A stretch of 64,000 nucleotides of DNA. Origin: Leisingera sp. ANG-M7. GTDB taxonomy: Bacteria; Pseudomonadota; Alphaproteobacteria; Rhodobacterales; Rhodobacteraceae. The position numbers and the translations under genes were made by a program. Positions 9,280 through 19,153 of the stretch are shown here, one piece after another. The stretch covers positions 62,001 through 126,000 of the forward strand of contig NZ_JWLI01000011.1 of NCBI RefSeq assembly GCF_000813965.1, given 5' to 3'. The stretch's first letter is position 1. Every line of letters starts with the position of its first letter. Under the pieces are notes generated by a model. The model saw only the letters and a list, made by a program, of their open reading frames with translations, ran no database searches and was not told the origin of the DNA.

Positions 9280-9543
9280 TCAGGCCAGTGCCTTCACGCG
9301 TGCGGACAGGCGCGAGATTTTCCGGGAAGCGGTGTTTTTGTGATACACACCCTTGGTGACGCCGCGCATCAGCTCGGGCTGAGCCGCGCGCAGAGCTGCG
9401 GTTGCAGCTTCTTTGTCGCCGGAAGCGATTGCTTCTTCAACTTTACGCAGGAAGGTGCGGATGCGCGAACGACGGGCTTTGTTGACGGCAAAGCGCTTTT
9501 CGTTCTGACGTGCGCGCTTCTTGGCCTGGGGCGAATTTGCCAT
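9280..9543 (-). CDS. rpsT: 30S ribosomal protein S20
   Basis: This 87-residue, Lys/Arg-rich, all-helical primary 16S rRNA-binding protein begins [17 protein letters not shown] and ends in [15 protein letters not shown], both standard S20 features. It is a single-gene unit with its own terminator, next to dnaA as in many Rhodobacterales. Confidence 0.97.
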   Translation of the reverse strand: MANSPQAKKRARQNEKRFAVNKARRSRIRTFLRKVEEAIASGDKEAATAALRAAQPELMRGVTKGVYHKNTASRKISRLSARVKALA

Positions 9544-9706
9544 GGTGTCTGACCTTATCTTCGGGTTCTGTTTCTATCGGACGCAATGCCAGCCAGCCCC
9601 GGATCAGTCACCAGTGTGATTCTAGCCTGAGCGGGCTGCACGCGCATGTATGAGGGCGGCGTTTATCCAACTCTGCACGGAAATGCAAGTGCACCGGCCC
9701 GGAATG

Positions 9707-9734
9707 CAAAACGGCGGGCTGTGCGGCCCGCCGT
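9707..9734 (-). terminator. Intrinsic terminator after the enoyl-CoA hydratase gene
   Basis: ACGGCGGGC pairs with GCCCGCCGT over nine bases with a six-base loop. On the minus strand the run is GCCGTTTT. It is 20 bp after the stop codon. Confidence 0.75.
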
Positions 9735-9754
9735 TCAAGTGGCTGCTGTGCCGC

Positions 9755-10531
9755 TTACTTGTCGCGGAACTGCGCTTCGCGCTTTTCCAGAAAGGCGGCC
9801 ATGCCCTCTTTCTGGTCTTCGGTCGCAAACATCGAGTGGAACACACGGCGTTCGAACAGAATGCCCTCGCTCAGCGGCAGCTCATAGGAGCGGTTCACCG
9901 CTTCCTTCACTGCCATTGCAGTCAGCTGCGATTTCTCGGCAATCTTCTGCGCTGCAGCAGTGGCTTCCTCGATCAGCTTCTTCGCTGGCACCACGCGCGA
10001 CACCAGGCCTGCACGCTCTGCCTCTTCAGCGTTCATGAAGCGGCCGGTCAGGTTCATGTCCATCGACTTGGACTTGCCCACAAACCGGGTCAGGCGCTGG
10101 GTGCCGCCGATGCCGGCCACAACCCCCAGGTTGATTTCCGGCTGGCCGAACTTGGCGGTCTCGGCAGCAATTATGAAATCGCACAGCATCGCCAGTTCGC
10201 AGCCTCCGCCCAGCGCATAGCCTGCCACTGCAGCGATAACCGGCTTGCGGATCGCCGAGATGCGGTCATTGGCGTCGGCGAACAGATTGGTGGAAAACAC
10301 CTCGGTGAAGCTCAGCTCCGACATCTCCTTGATATCGGCACCGGCAGCAAAGGCTTTTTCCGACCCGGTCAGCACGATACAGCGCACCTTGTCGCTGGCA
10401 TCAGCCTCTTCCAGAGCATCGCAAAGCTCGCCAATGAGCTCCTTGTTGAGAGCGTTCATCGCCTCCGGGCGGTTCAGCTTGATAAGGCAAACGTGGTCCT
10501 GCACATCGACGGTGATCGTCTCGTAGGCCAT
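9755..10531 (-). CDS. Enoyl-CoA hydratase
   Basis: The 258-residue crotonase-fold protein hydrates trans-2-enoyl-CoA to 3-hydroxyacyl-CoA in fatty-acid or aromatic acid beta-oxidation. Visible family motifs are [12 protein letters not shown] (acyl-CoA oxyanion-hole segment), [13 protein letters not shown] with the first catalytic Glu, and [20 protein letters not shown] with the second catalytic Glu. The C-terminal helix ends [12 protein letters not shown]. It closely resembles the short-chain ECH (FadB1/PaaF-like) found beside rpsT and mutM in roseobacters. A weak GAAAGAGA site precedes the chosen ATG. Confidence 0.92.
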   Translation of the reverse strand: MAYETITVDVQDHVCLIKLNRPEAMNALNKELIGELCDALEEADASDKVRCIVLTGSEKAFAAGADIKEMSELSFTEVFSTNLFADANDRISAIRKPVIAAVAGYALGGGCELAMLCDFIIAAETAKFGQPEINLGVVAGIGGTQRLTRFVGKSKSMDMNLTGRFMNAEEAERAGLVSRVVPAKKLIEEATAAAQKIAEKSQLTAMAVKEAVNRSYELPLSEGILFERRVFHSMFATEDQKEGMAAFLEKREAQFRDK

Positions 10532-10594
10532 GATTTCTCTTTCGGTTGTTCCGTTCAATCCTGAGTCCTTACCAAAAGGGTCCCTCTGATCAAG

Positions 10595-11446
10595 CTATCT
10601 TTGGCACTTTACACAGTAGAAGGTGGAACGCCCCGACTGGGTGATTCTGGCAATTGACCCGGCGCAGCCCTCGCGGCGGCAGGCCTTGCCCTCGCGCCCG
10701 TAGGCATCAAAACTGTGCTGAAAATATCCAAGTTCGCCAGAGGCTTGCCTGAAATCCTTGAGCGATGACCCGCCAGCACGGATGGCGTCCTGCAGCACAT
10801 CACGGATGATCGGCACCAGCGCCGCCACCCGATGCGCGGCAATCTGCCCGGCTTTGCGGCGTGGCGAAATTCCCGCACGGAACAGTGCTTCGCAGACGTA
10901 AATGTTACCGAGACCCGCGATGATTCCCTGATCCAGTAATGCGGATTTCACCGGCGTGTTGCGCCCCTGGAAGGCCGCCACCAGGTGATCCTCGTGGAAA
11001 TCATTGCCCAGCGGCTCCGGCCCCAGAACTGCCAGCAGCTTGTGGCTTTCGGCGGTTGCGGTCTCCAGCAGATCCATCGCCCCGAACCGGCGCGGGTCGT
11101 TGAAGGTGATACGGGCGCCATTGTCCATGTCCAGCACCACGTGGTCATGCTTCTCCGCTTTGGGATGCTCATGCAGGAATTGTCCCAGCGGATCGCCCGA
11201 CACCGTCATCCGCCCGGACATGCCGAGATGGATCAGCAATGTCTCATTGGTATCAAGATCCGCCAGAATATACTTTGACCGCCGCCGGAGCCCATTCACA
11301 CGCGCCCCGATCAGCCGCTCTGCCATCCGCTCCGGAAACGGCCAGCGCAGATCCGGGCGGTTCACAGCTGCCTTTGTGATCACCGCCCCCTCCATCGCAG
11401 GCGCCAAACCGCGTTTCACCGTCTCGACCTCGGGCAATTCTGGCAT
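10595..11446 (-). CDS. mutM: Formamidopyrimidine-DNA glycosylase
   Basis: MutM (Fpg) is a bifunctional glycosylase/AP lyase that excises 8-oxoguanine. The mature protein starts with the catalytic Pro-Glu ([14 protein letters not shown]) and has 283 residues. The middle holds the H2TH region, with [20 protein letters not shown]. The C-terminal zinc finger has two Cys pairs (CRREGC and YCVKCQ). AGGAGGGGTGTA stands before the ATG, which fixes the start. The gene is divergent from ubiE by 86 bp. Confidence 0.97.
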   Translation of the reverse strand: MPELPEVETVKRGLAPAMEGAVITKAAVNRPDLRWPFPERMAERLIGARVNGLRRRSKYILADLDTNETLLIHLGMSGRMTVSGDPLGQFLHEHPKAEKHDHVVLDMDNGARITFNDPRRFGAMDLLETATAESHKLLAVLGPEPLGNDFHEDHLVAAFQGRNTPVKSALLDQGIIAGLGNIYVCEALFRAGISPRRKAGQIAAHRVAALVPIIRDVLQDAIRAGGSSLKDFRQASGELGYFQHSFDAYGREGKACRREGCAGSIARITQSGRSTFYCVKCQR

Positions 11447-11532
11447 TACACCCCTCCTGAACCAACGGGCCGCATTGTGCCTGCCCCACAGCGCCTTATA
11501 ACAAGGGCGAAACTCAGCAAACGGCAAGCCTG

Positions 11533-12285
11533 ATGAGCAACACGAGCGACAACACCACCCATTTCGGGTTCGAAACCGTCCGCGAGGAGGAGAAGGCAGG
11601 CCGCGTGCAGGGGGTCTTCAACTCGGTCGCCTCGAAATACGACATCATGAACGATGTGATGAGCGTCGGCATCCACCGGGTCTGGAAGGACGCGATGATG
11701 GACTGGCTGGCGCCACGGCCCGGTCAGCGGCTCTTGGACGTGGCGGGCGGTACCGGCGACATCTCCTTCCGCTTCCTGAAACGCGCAGGCCACGGCCATT
11801 CCACCGTGCTCGACCTCACCCGCCCCATGCTGGAGGAGGGCCGTAAACGCGCCGAGGCGGAGCAGATGGCAGACAGCCTCGACTGGGTCACTGGCGACGC
11901 GATGAAACTGCCGTTTAAGGACAACACCTTCGACGTCTACACGATCTCCTTCGGCATTCGGAACGTGACCCGGCCCCAGGAGGCCCTGAACGAAGCCTAC
12001 CGGGTGCTGCGCCCCGGCGGGCGGCTTATGGTGCTGGAGTTCTCGCAGCTGCCCAATGACGGGCTGCAGAAGCTGTACGACCTCTATTCCTTCAACGTGA
12101 TCCCGCGGATGGGGCAGATGATTGCGGGGGATTACGACAGTTATCAGTATCTGGTGGAATCAATCCGCAACTTCCCGGATCAGGAAACCTTCCTGGGAAT
12201 GGTGAAACAGGCGGGCTTTGAAAACGCGAAGTACCGCAACCTGTCGATGGGCATCGCCTGCCTGCACTCCGGCTGGAAGATCTGA
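11533..12285 (+). CDS. ubiE: Ubiquinone/menaquinone C-methyltransferase UbiE
   Basis: UbiE is the SAM-dependent C-methyltransferase of ubiquinone synthesis. The 250-residue protein has THFGFETV near the N-terminus, [29 protein letters not shown] motif I ([13 protein letters not shown]), and the UbiE signature [36 protein letters not shown]. It sits three bases ahead of ubiB, so the two are one operon. Confidence 0.97.
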   Translation: MSNTSDNTTHFGFETVREEEKAGRVQGVFNSVASKYDIMNDVMSVGIHRVWKDAMMDWLAPRPGQRLLDVAGGTGDISFRFLKRAGHGHSTVLDLTRPMLEEGRKRAEAEQMADSLDWVTGDAMKLPFKDNTFDVYTISFGIRNVTRPQEALNEAYRVLRPGGRLMVLEFSQLPNDGLQKLYDLYSFNVIPRMGQMIAGDYDSYQYLVESIRNFPDQETFLGMVKQAGFENAKYRNLSMGIACLHSGWKI

Positions 12286-12288
12286 TCC

Positions 12289-13818
12289 ATGCGCGGGCCA
12301 CACAACATACTGCGCCTGATCCGTACAGGCGCCACTTTCGAGCGCACCGGCGCCATGCATTCGGTGCTGGAGGCGTTTGAAGCGCCGAAACCCCTGCGCA
12401 TTCTGGCCCGCACCCTGGGCTGGCCGTTCAAATGGCTGGGCTACAAGGGTGACCCCGCGATGCCGCCCGAAACCCGCGCGCTGAACGCGTTGGGGCCTGC
12501 TTACATCAAGTTCGGCCAAGTGCTCTCGACCCGACCGGATGTGGTGGGCAAGGATCTGGCCAACCAGTTGCGCGTGCTGCAGGACAAGCTGCCCCCATTC
12601 TCCCGCGCCGAGGCACTGGCCGAAGTGGAACGGGAACTGGGCCGCCCGGTCTCCGAGATTTTCTCAGACTTCAGCGACCCGATCGCCGCTGCCTCCATCG
12701 CCCAGGTGCACCGCGCAACCTTGGCCGAGACCGGCGAGGAAGTCGCTGTCAAGGTGCTGCGCCCCGGCATTGAACGCGCGTTCAATAAGGACGTGGACGC
12801 CTTCTATTTCGCGGCCCGCATCGTCGACCTGTTTGCGCCCGGCGCCCGGCGCCTGAAGCCAATGGATGTGATTGAGCATTTCGACGGTGTGGTGCAGGGT
12901 GAACTGGACCTGCGTCTTGAAAGCGCAGCCGCCTCGGAATTTGCGGCCAATACGGCAAAGGACGAAGGCTTCCAGCTGCCGGAAATCCGCTGGGCCTATT
13001 CCGCCCGCCGGGTGATGACCATGGGTTGGGCCGATGGTATTGCGCTCGGCGACAATGACGCCCTGGATGCGGCCGGCCACGACCGCAAGATCCTAGCTGA
13101 CCGGGTGCTGTCGCTGTTCCTGCGCCATGCGCTGCGCGATGGTTTCTTCCATGCCGACATGCACCAGGGAAACCTTAAGGTCGCGGCCAATGGCGATATC
13201 ATCGCCTATGACTTCGGCATCATGGGCCACATCGACGAATACACCCGCCGGGTTTATGCCGAGATTCTCTATGGCTTTATCAAGCGCGACTACAAACGCG
13301 TGGCCGAGGTTCATTTCGAAGCCGGCTATGTGCCCGCCAACCGCGATGTCGATGAATTCGCCCGTGCCCTGCGCGCCGTGGGCGAGCCGATCTTCGGCAT
13401 GGACGCCTCACAGATCTCGATGGGCCGCCTTCTGAACTACCTGTTTGAAGTCACCGAACGCTTTGGCATGGAAACCCGCACCGAGCTGATCTTGCTGCAG
13501 CGCACCATGGTGGTGGTCGAGGGCGTCGCACGGTCGCTGGATCCGCATATCAACATCTGGGAAGCTGCCCGGCCGGTGGTTGAGGATTACATCAAGAAAT
13601 CCATCGGCCCCCGCGCTGTTGTCACCGACCTGCTGGACACCGCCAAGGTGATGGCCCGCTTTGGCCCCCGCCTGCCTGCGCTGGTGGAACAGGCGCTGAT
13701 CGCACAAGCCGCGCAGAATGGCGCACGGCCACGCAGCCCGCGAAGCTGGGTCGCACCAGCGGTGCTGGGTGCAGCCGGCGCCACCGGCGTCTGCGCCGTG
13801 ATTGCCTTGCTGGTCTGA
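12289..13818 (+). CDS. ubiB: ABC1-type atypical kinase/ATPase UbiB
   Basis: UbiB is a membrane-associated atypical kinase required for ubiquinone synthesis. The 509-residue protein has the UbiB-specific extension motif YIKFGQVLSTRPD (the K-x-G-Q element), AAASIAQVHRA, the invariant lysine in VAVKVLRPG, FFHADMHQGNL (catalytic loop) and DFGIMG (metal loop). A C-terminal hydrophobic segment (VLGAAGATGVCAVIALLV) is the membrane anchor. In most Rhodobacterales I would expect coaBC next; here a signalling block follows instead. Confidence 0.96.
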   Translation: MRGPHNILRLIRTGATFERTGAMHSVLEAFEAPKPLRILARTLGWPFKWLGYKGDPAMPPETRALNALGPAYIKFGQVLSTRPDVVGKDLANQLRVLQDKLPPFSRAEALAEVERELGRPVSEIFSDFSDPIAAASIAQVHRATLAETGEEVAVKVLRPGIERAFNKDVDAFYFAARIVDLFAPGARRLKPMDVIEHFDGVVQGELDLRLESAAASEFAANTAKDEGFQLPEIRWAYSARRVMTMGWADGIALGDNDALDAAGHDRKILADRVLSLFLRHALRDGFFHADMHQGNLKVAANGDIIAYDFGIMGHIDEYTRRVYAEILYGFIKRDYKRVAEVHFEAGYVPANRDVDEFARALRAVGEPIFGMDASQISMGRLLNYLFEVTERFGMETRTELILLQRTMVVVEGVARSLDPHINIWEAARPVVEDYIKKSIGPRAVVTDLLDTAKVMARFGPRLPALVEQALIAQAAQNGARPRSPRSWVAPAVLGAAGATGVCAVIALLV

Positions 13819-13844
13819 ACAAGAGAAGTCTAACCATCATCACT

Positions 13845-13898
13845 TGCAGCATCCCAAGCCGGTCCGGAAATCCAGCGGGCGGCCTAACGGATGCTGCA
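13845..13898. repeat. 10-bp inverted repeat downstream of ubiB
   Basis: TGCAGCATCC and GGATGCTGCA are exact reverse complements separated by 34 bases. The spacer has its own CCGG-rich self-complementarity. No T-run follows. It could be a folded 3' UTR element or a mobility scar. Confidence 0.55.
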
Positions 13899-13965
13899 CC
13901 AGTCCGATCAGCTAATGCCCACTGGGTACTCGCCTATTGGACGAAATTCAAGCGCTCCAGACACG

Positions 13966-13994
13966 TTGACCCGCAGGTTAAACATCACCATTAT
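13966..13994 (+). promoter_or_regulatory. Possible sigma-70 promoter for the signalling genes
   Basis: TTGACC and CATTAT are separated by 17 bp, about 145 bp upstream of the first receiver gene. The match to consensus is moderate, and nothing else supports it. Confidence 0.3.
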
Positions 13995-14139
13995 AACAGC
14001 AGGAGCCGTGACCGGGTTTCCCGCATAAGTACTTGATGCAGCAGGAGCACTATTTAGCCTGCCAATTCATTCTTGCAGTAAGGCCGTGATGGAATGCATT
14101 GTTCCTGACTTCAAGCTGCAGCAACAACGGAACCAATTG

Positions 14140-14529
14140 ATGAACAACCCGCGTAAAGTTCTGCTCGTCGAAAATGACGAATTTACACGATACATGATGC
14201 GCGAGATCATCACTGCCCTTGGGGTCGAAGTCGGTATCGCGGAGAATGGTCAGACCTGCATCGACATGGTCAGCAGCTCCCCAAGCGAATACGGCCTGAT
14301 CCTGATGGATCTTCACATGCCGTTGCTTTCGGGGATCGACGCGACCAAGAAGATTCGGGAAGCCCCGATGAATCCCCCCAACAATGTACCGATCATCGCG
14401 GTGACCGCAGATGCCGCCTATCACGACGAGGCGATTATCAAGAAGCTGGGCATGGACGGTTTTACACCTAAACCAGTTTCTCCGGGCCGGATTCTCAAAA
14501 TCATCGACACATTCTGCGCAGCGGCATAG
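14140..14529 (+). CDS. Single-domain response regulator (receiver only)
   Basis: A 129-residue CheY-like receiver with no output domain. The acidic pocket is E11-N12-D13, the phospho-acceptor is Asp57 in LILMDLHMP, the switch Thr is in AVTAD (about 89), and Lys111 is in TPKPVSP. It resembles receivers that follow hybrid kinases in phosphorelays. An upstream in-frame ATG (14089, preceded by AAGG) would add 17 residues. I chose the later ATG because the receiver fold begins right after it, though its ribosome-binding site is weak. It is co-directional with the CheB-CheR gene 78 bp downstream. Confidence 0.85.
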   Translation: MNNPRKVLLVENDEFTRYMMREIITALGVEVGIAENGQTCIDMVSSSPSEYGLILMDLHMPLLSGIDATKKIREAPMNPPNNVPIIAVTADAAYHDEAIIKKLGMDGFTPKPVSPGRILKIIDTFCAAA

Positions 14530-14607
14530 ATCCCGCGCTTCACATCCCGGACAGCTTCGGGAATGGATACATTCCTTTTGACATTTATTTGAAACGGCCA
14601 TCGACAA

Positions 14608-17600
14608 ATGGAAGATATGGATCAGAAGATGAGTGCTGGTACCACCTCTGCTTCACCGGAGGGAGAAGAGGAGAATGGCCTCCATGTGGTCGGCATCGCC
14701 GCTTCTGCCGGCGGGCTGGAGGCGCTGTCTTCGCTGGTGCAGAACCTTCCTCCGGCGGCCAACGCCATCTATGTTATTGCGCAGCACATGTCGCCCACTC
14801 ACAAAAGCGTGCTGTCCTCTCTGATTGCACGCGAAACGAAACTGCCGGTCATGGAACTGGGGCGCGAGACACAGCCGGAAGCCGGCACAATTTACATTAC
14901 ACCGCCGGACACCGACGTGGTACTGGAACATGGCGTGCTGCGGCTGCGCAATCCTGCTGGCCACCCAGCTTCCCCCAAACCCTCAGCTGACCGCCTGTTC
15001 AAGAGCATTGCCGAAGAATGCGCGGAGCGCTGTGTTGGCATTGTGCTGTCCGGGACGGGCAGCGATGGCAGCTATGGTGTGCAGGCCATCCGTGAAAGCG
15101 GCGGCATCACCATTGCCCAGGACCCCAGTTCTGCAAAATACGACGGGATGCCTTCTTCCGCCATTGAAAGCGGCTGCATCGACCTGACGCTGACGCCGGA
15201 ACAGATCGGCCAGCATTTTGAAAAGATCCTGACTAGGCCGCGCAATCTGTCGATGTTGCAGCCCAGCGCAGGTGAACCCAGCAAGCTGAGCGATCTGTTT
15301 GCCATCCTGATGGCGCGGACCCAGGTGGATTTTGCCAACTATAAGGAAAACACCATAAACCGGCGGGTAGCCCGCCGGATGACCGCGCTCGGCATCGAAG
15401 ACTACGAGAGCTATGTCGACTATTGCAGATCAAACTTCGAGGAAGTCGACGCTCTGCACCGGGATCTGCTGATTTCAGTTACCCGTTTCTTCCGCGACCC
15501 GGAACAGTTCCGCAAACTGAACGACCAGCTGGAAAAGCAGCTGGCAAGCCGCGGTCCCGGCCCGATCCGGGTTTGGGTCGCAGGCTGCGCCACTGGAGAG
15601 GAAGCCTACTCCATTGCCATTCTGATCGCGGAGCTTCTTGGCGGCCTCCACGCGCTGACCAAGAGCAACGTGCAGATATTTGCCACCGATATCGATCAGA
15701 ATGCCATCGAGATCGCGCGCAGGGGCATTTACCCGGCTTCAGCGGCCCAGGATATTCCAGCGTCCTATCTGAAGGAGTATTTTAACCTCGGCGAAAGCGA
15801 CATCGCTGTCCGCCAGGAACTGCGCAATGTCACCCTGTTCTCACAGCACAATGTGTTCCAGGATCCGCCCTTCATAAATCTGGATCTGGTCACCATCCGG
15901 AACGTTCTGATCTACTTCAATCTGGCGCTTCAGGAACGTGTGCTGACCCGGCTGCACTATTCCCTCGCTTCAGGCGGGCTTCTGTTCCTGGGCACGTCTG
16001 AAACCGTTGGTGAAATGGGCATCTATTTCGAAGCCAGGCAAGGTGCCGATAAGATTTTCGGAAAACGCCGCGGCATTTCACGGGAGCTGACAGTTTCCCC
16101 CAGCACGCCAGGCAGCGCCTATCTGCGATCCCAAAGCATGCGGCGCTCGGCGGCGCAGGCGGCAGCGGAACAGGCGGACCAAGCCGACCTTTCCTTGGCG
16201 CGCGCCGTTGCGCCCAATGGTATGATTTGCACCCGTAACGGAGACATCATCGAGGTCCTGGGCGATATCAGCATCTACAGCGAGATCCGGGCTGGAATGT
16301 CGACATCGCTGAACGTGAAAATGCTGATTGAGCCATTGCGCAGCGAGGCTGCAAGCCTGATCGCGGTTTCCATCCGCAACGAGGAGCGCCGCGACGGGCG
16401 CTGGCACAGCGTATCCTTGCCAAACGGCAACCGCGTTCAATTGCAGGCCTTCCCTTTCTTCAGCCGAAAGGGCGGTGAAGTACACTGCCTGCTGGCAATC
16501 AATTCCAAGTTCGAAGAGCAGAAGGAAATCAATTTCGAAGATATTTCCGACCGCGAACAGCGCGACTATGTCGAGCGCATGGAACTTGAGATCCGGTCCA
16601 CCCAGGAAGCGCTTCAGCAGACAATCGAGGAACTTCAAACCGCCAATGAAGAGCTGCAGTCCTCCAACGAGGAATTGCAATCCACCAATGAGGAATTCCA
16701 GGCCACAAACGAGGAATTGGAAACCTCCAACGAGGAATTGCAATCTACAAACGAAGAACTGCTGACCGTTAACGAAGAGTTACAGATCAGCTCTGCGGAA
16801 CGCCAGGCGCTGGCCTCAGAGCTGGAAGCGATGCTGGCATCTTCGCCTTACGCAGTTGCGCTTGCTGATCAAGCACTGATTATCCGGCGGCTGTCTCGCG
16901 TAGCGCAGGATGTGTTTGGCATTCGCGAGCTTCCACCAACCGGGTTGCACTTGAGCCATTGCAACCTGCCCAGCGGCTTCCCAGCACTGGCGCCGATTGC
17001 AAACACTGTGCTGCGGCTGCAGGAAACCCGGCGCATTCCAGTACTTTCAGGCAACGAGTACTACACACTGATCCTGTCTCCGGTGCTGGATCTTCATCAA
17101 AAGCTGATCGGCATCTCGATCACCGTTTCCCGTTTCGACAACGAGCGCTTTAACGATGTTCTGAAGCTGGTAAGCAAGGTGACAAATGTTGGTTTCTGGA
17201 CTCAGAACCTGCAAACGAAGGAGACTTATCTCTCCCCGGAAACACACTCCATTTTGGGAATCGAAGACTGCGAGGCTGGCCTTGACCTCGATGAATTGCT
17301 GACCCGGGCCCATCCGGAAGACCAGCCCCGCCTGCAAGCGCGGCTGGACAAGCTGATGGAAGAGGGAGGGTCATTTGAGTATGAAGCCCGTTTCTTCGAT
17401 GATGCGGGTAACACGCTTGGCATAGCAGGGAGCCTGATGGTCTTTCAGGACTCCCACGGCGAGAAAGTCCAACTGATTGGCGTGTGCTGGGACAAAGCGA
17501 AATTCGAAGAACGCAACCTGATGCTGGGATCCAGCGCAGCGGTGCTGAACCACTTCTCAGTAGGCACCTTTTCATTTGACGTAAGGAACAATGTGCCGCT

Positions 17601-17886
17601 CTGGAATGCGCCGATGTATAACCTGCTGGGATGTGTTCAAGGCAAGGACGTGCCATCCGTGGAAACGCTGCTGGAGCGCCTCCACCCGGAGGATCGGGAC
17701 TATGTGAACGACGGGCTGCAGGACGCGCTGACTGCAGGACAGCCCTTCCTCTATCCGATCAGGCTAATGTCTTCGGATGGCAGCTACCAAAGAGGCGAGC
17801 TGTTTGCTCAAGCCCGTCAGGACGGGGCGGGCCGCACGACCCATGTCTTTGGCGGCATGAAGCTTTACCGGAGCGGACCAGAGTGA
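14608..17886 (+). CDS. CheB-CheR-PAS fusion signalling protein
   Basis: A 1092-residue cytoplasmic protein. Residues 25-205 are a CheB methylesterase with the Ser33 (AASAGG), His60 (QHMSP) and Asp153 (GTGSDG) triad intact. Residues 225-487 are a CheR methyltransferase with SVTRFFRD, the SAM motif VWVAGCATGEEAYSIA and RNVLIYF. A PAS-like stretch lies near 530-640. Residues 650-740 are a coiled coil built of seven NEELQ-type heptads. At least two more PAS-like domains follow to the end. There is no histidine kinase domain; a separate kinase gene follows. No receptor, CheA or CheW lies nearby, so it probably serves a non-chemotaxis sensory pathway. Its substrate is unknown. Confidence 0.9.
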   Translation: MEDMDQKMSAGTTSASPEGEEENGLHVVGIAASAGGLEALSSLVQNLPPAANAIYVIAQHMSPTHKSVLSSLIARETKLPVMELGRETQPEAGTIYITPPDTDVVLEHGVLRLRNPAGHPASPKPSADRLFKSIAEECAERCVGIVLSGTGSDGSYGVQAIRESGGITIAQDPSSAKYDGMPSSAIESGCIDLTLTPEQIGQHFEKILTRPRNLSMLQPSAGEPSKLSDLFAILMARTQVDFANYKENTINRRVARRMTALGIEDYESYVDYCRSNFEEVDALHRDLLISVTRFFRDPEQFRKLNDQLEKQLASRGPGPIRVWVAGCATGEEAYSIAILIAELLGGLHALTKSNVQIFATDIDQNAIEIARRGIYPASAAQDIPASYLKEYFNLGESDIAVRQELRNVTLFSQHNVFQDPPFINLDLVTIRNVLIYFNLALQERVLTRLHYSLASGGLLFLGTSETVGEMGIYFEARQGADKIFGKRRGISRELTVSPSTPGSAYLRSQSMRRSAAQAAAEQADQADLSLARAVAPNGMICTRNGDIIEVLGDISIYSEIRAGMSTSLNVKMLIEPLRSEAASLIAVSIRNEERRDGRWHSVSLPNGNRVQLQAFPFFSRKGGEVHCLLAINSKFEEQKEINFEDISDREQRDYVERMELEIRSTQEALQQTIEELQTANEELQSSNEELQSTNEEFQATNEELETSNEELQSTNEELLTVNEELQISSAERQALASELEAMLASSPYAVALADQALIIRRLSRVAQDVFGIRELPPTGLHLSHCNLPSGFPALAPIANTVLRLQETRRIPVLSGNEYYTLILSPVLDLHQKLIGISITVSRFDNERFNDVLKLVSKVTNVGFWTQNLQTKETYLSPETHSILGIEDCEAGLDLDELLTRAHPEDQPRLQARLDKLMEEGGSFEYEARFFDDAGNTLGIAGSLMVFQDSHGEKVQLIGVCWDKAKFEERNLMLGSSAAVLNHFSVGTFSFDVRNNVPLWNAPMYNLLGCVQGKDVPSVETLLERLHPEDRDYVNDGLQDALTAGQPFLYPIRLMSSDGSYQRGELFAQARQDGAGRTTHVFGGMKLYRSGPE
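16624..16788 (+). repeat. In-frame tandem 21-bp repeat encoding NEELQ heptads
   Basis: Seven consecutive degenerate 21-base units encode N-E-E-L/F-Q/E/L-x-x, predicted to form a continuous coiled coil between the CheR and C-terminal PAS parts. The codons differ between units (aac/aat, gag/gaa), so the repeat is kept at protein level rather than being recent DNA slippage. Confidence 0.85.
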
Positions 17887-17995
17887 ACCAGGCCCGCTTA
17901 AAAAATATTTGCCCGGAATGCACTTGCGACCGGTTTTGGCTTCGGCAGCCGTGCCTTCACGCAGAACGTCGCGAAACTTGCGACGACCGGCATTG

Positions 17996-19141
17996 ATGCA
18001 GTTACCGGCGGGAAATGACGCCCTGGAGGCTGAACTATTGGGGAGAGCCTATTTGGCCTCCCCTTACGCATCACTCATTCTCGACTGGAACGGCCGTATT
18101 CTTGTCTGCAACAGGCGGGCAGAGCGCAGCTTTGCCCCAGGCTCCCAGCCTGGCTGCGGTGCGCTGAATGGAACCTGTATCAGCAAGCTGACGACGCTGG
18201 AAACCAAGCGCGTCGTCGAGCGGCTCCGGGATGGTACGGCCAAGGGTGCCATGACCCTGCCCATGACCGCTGGCATCCGCACGGCGGCATCTCCGGAAAC
18301 GGAATTCCGCGTTTCTTTGCTGCGTTCCGATGCACAGGGCGAGCGGCTGATCCTGCTGACCCACGACCAGCTCAGGGTGACCGCGGACTCCCTCCGGCAG
18401 ATGAACGAGTTTCGCGGCAAACTGAACAGTGAACTGCACGGTGTTAAACACGCCAACCTGAAGCTGCAGGAAACTCTGCTGTCGATGGAGGCCTTCGCCC
18501 ACGCGGCATCCCATGACCTTCGCACACCCATCAGCACTCTCGCCGGTTCTTTGCATTATTTCTGGGAGCATTACGCCGACGACCTGCCCGAAACAGCGCG
18601 GGAATTCCTGCAGCACATGACCCGAGCCACCAGGCAGATGGATCGGCTGACAACCGAATTGCTGGACCATTCCGTGTCGACGTCAGCCAGAATAAACGTT
18701 CAGGAAATCGCCGCACGGGACGCGGTGTCTGAGGCATGCACAAGCCTGACGCAGGAACTGCAAGCCTGCAGCGGGAATATCCGCGTCAACGGTGACGGCT
18801 TCCGGCTGCATGCAGATCCGACGCTGCTGCATCTGGTGCTCATAAATCTATTGTCGAATGCGATCAAATACCGGCATCCTGACCGGCCTTTGCAAATTAC
18901 AATTGATCTCAGCGGCGCCAGGCAGGATCAGTGGAAAATATCGGTTGCCGACAACGGAACCGGCTTTGATCCGCAAGACCGGCACATGATCCTTCAGCCC
19001 TTCCACCGGGCGCACCGCGAGATAGAAGGCAGCGGCATCGGGCTGTCGACTTGCGCTGAGATCTGCCGCCGCCACAACTGGCTGCTCACTGCGGATGCAG
19101 AACCCGGCAAGGGCGCAGTCTTCACCATTTCTTTCGGTTAG
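17996..19141 (+). CDS. PAS-domain sensor histidine kinase
   Basis: A soluble kinase of about 381 residues. Residues 17-125 look like a PAS sensor (SPYASLILDWNGRILVCNRRAERSF). A linker coiled coil leads to HisKA with the phospho-accepting His173 in ASHDLRTP. HATPase_c has the N box (LLSNAIKYRHP), G1 (VADNGTGFD) and G2 (GSGIGLSTCAEIC). It has no transmembrane segment and no receiver. It follows the CheB-CheR gene, which lacks a kinase, so the two may act as one split sensor. The start is uncertain: a TTG at 17909 and an ATG at 17918 are in frame but add an Arg-rich tail outside any domain. Confidence 0.85.
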   Translation: MQLPAGNDALEAELLGRAYLASPYASLILDWNGRILVCNRRAERSFAPGSQPGCGALNGTCISKLTTLETKRVVERLRDGTAKGAMTLPMTAGIRTAASPETEFRVSLLRSDAQGERLILLTHDQLRVTADSLRQMNEFRGKLNSELHGVKHANLKLQETLLSMEAFAHAASHDLRTPISTLAGSLHYFWEHYADDLPETAREFLQHMTRATRQMDRLTTELLDHSVSTSARINVQEIAARDAVSEACTSLTQELQACSGNIRVNGDGFRLHADPTLLHLVLINLLSNAIKYRHPDRPLQITIDLSGARQDQWKISVADNGTGFDPQDRHMILQPFHRAHREIEGSGIGLSTCAEICRRHNWLLTADAEPGKGAVFTISFG

Positions 19142-19153
19142 GAAAAGCCCGGT

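Larger units (their letters stand above)
13819..14139. other. ubiB-response regulator intergenic region
   Basis: About 320 bp without a gene. It contains a 10-bp perfect inverted repeat with a long spacer (listed separately) and a possible promoter for the signalling block. No intrinsic terminator with a U-tract is visible after ubiB. Confidence 0.5.

Noticed and set aside
16624-16788. CRISPR or mobile-element repeat
   Set aside because: The 21-bp units are in frame, encode NEELQ heptads and have no spacers.
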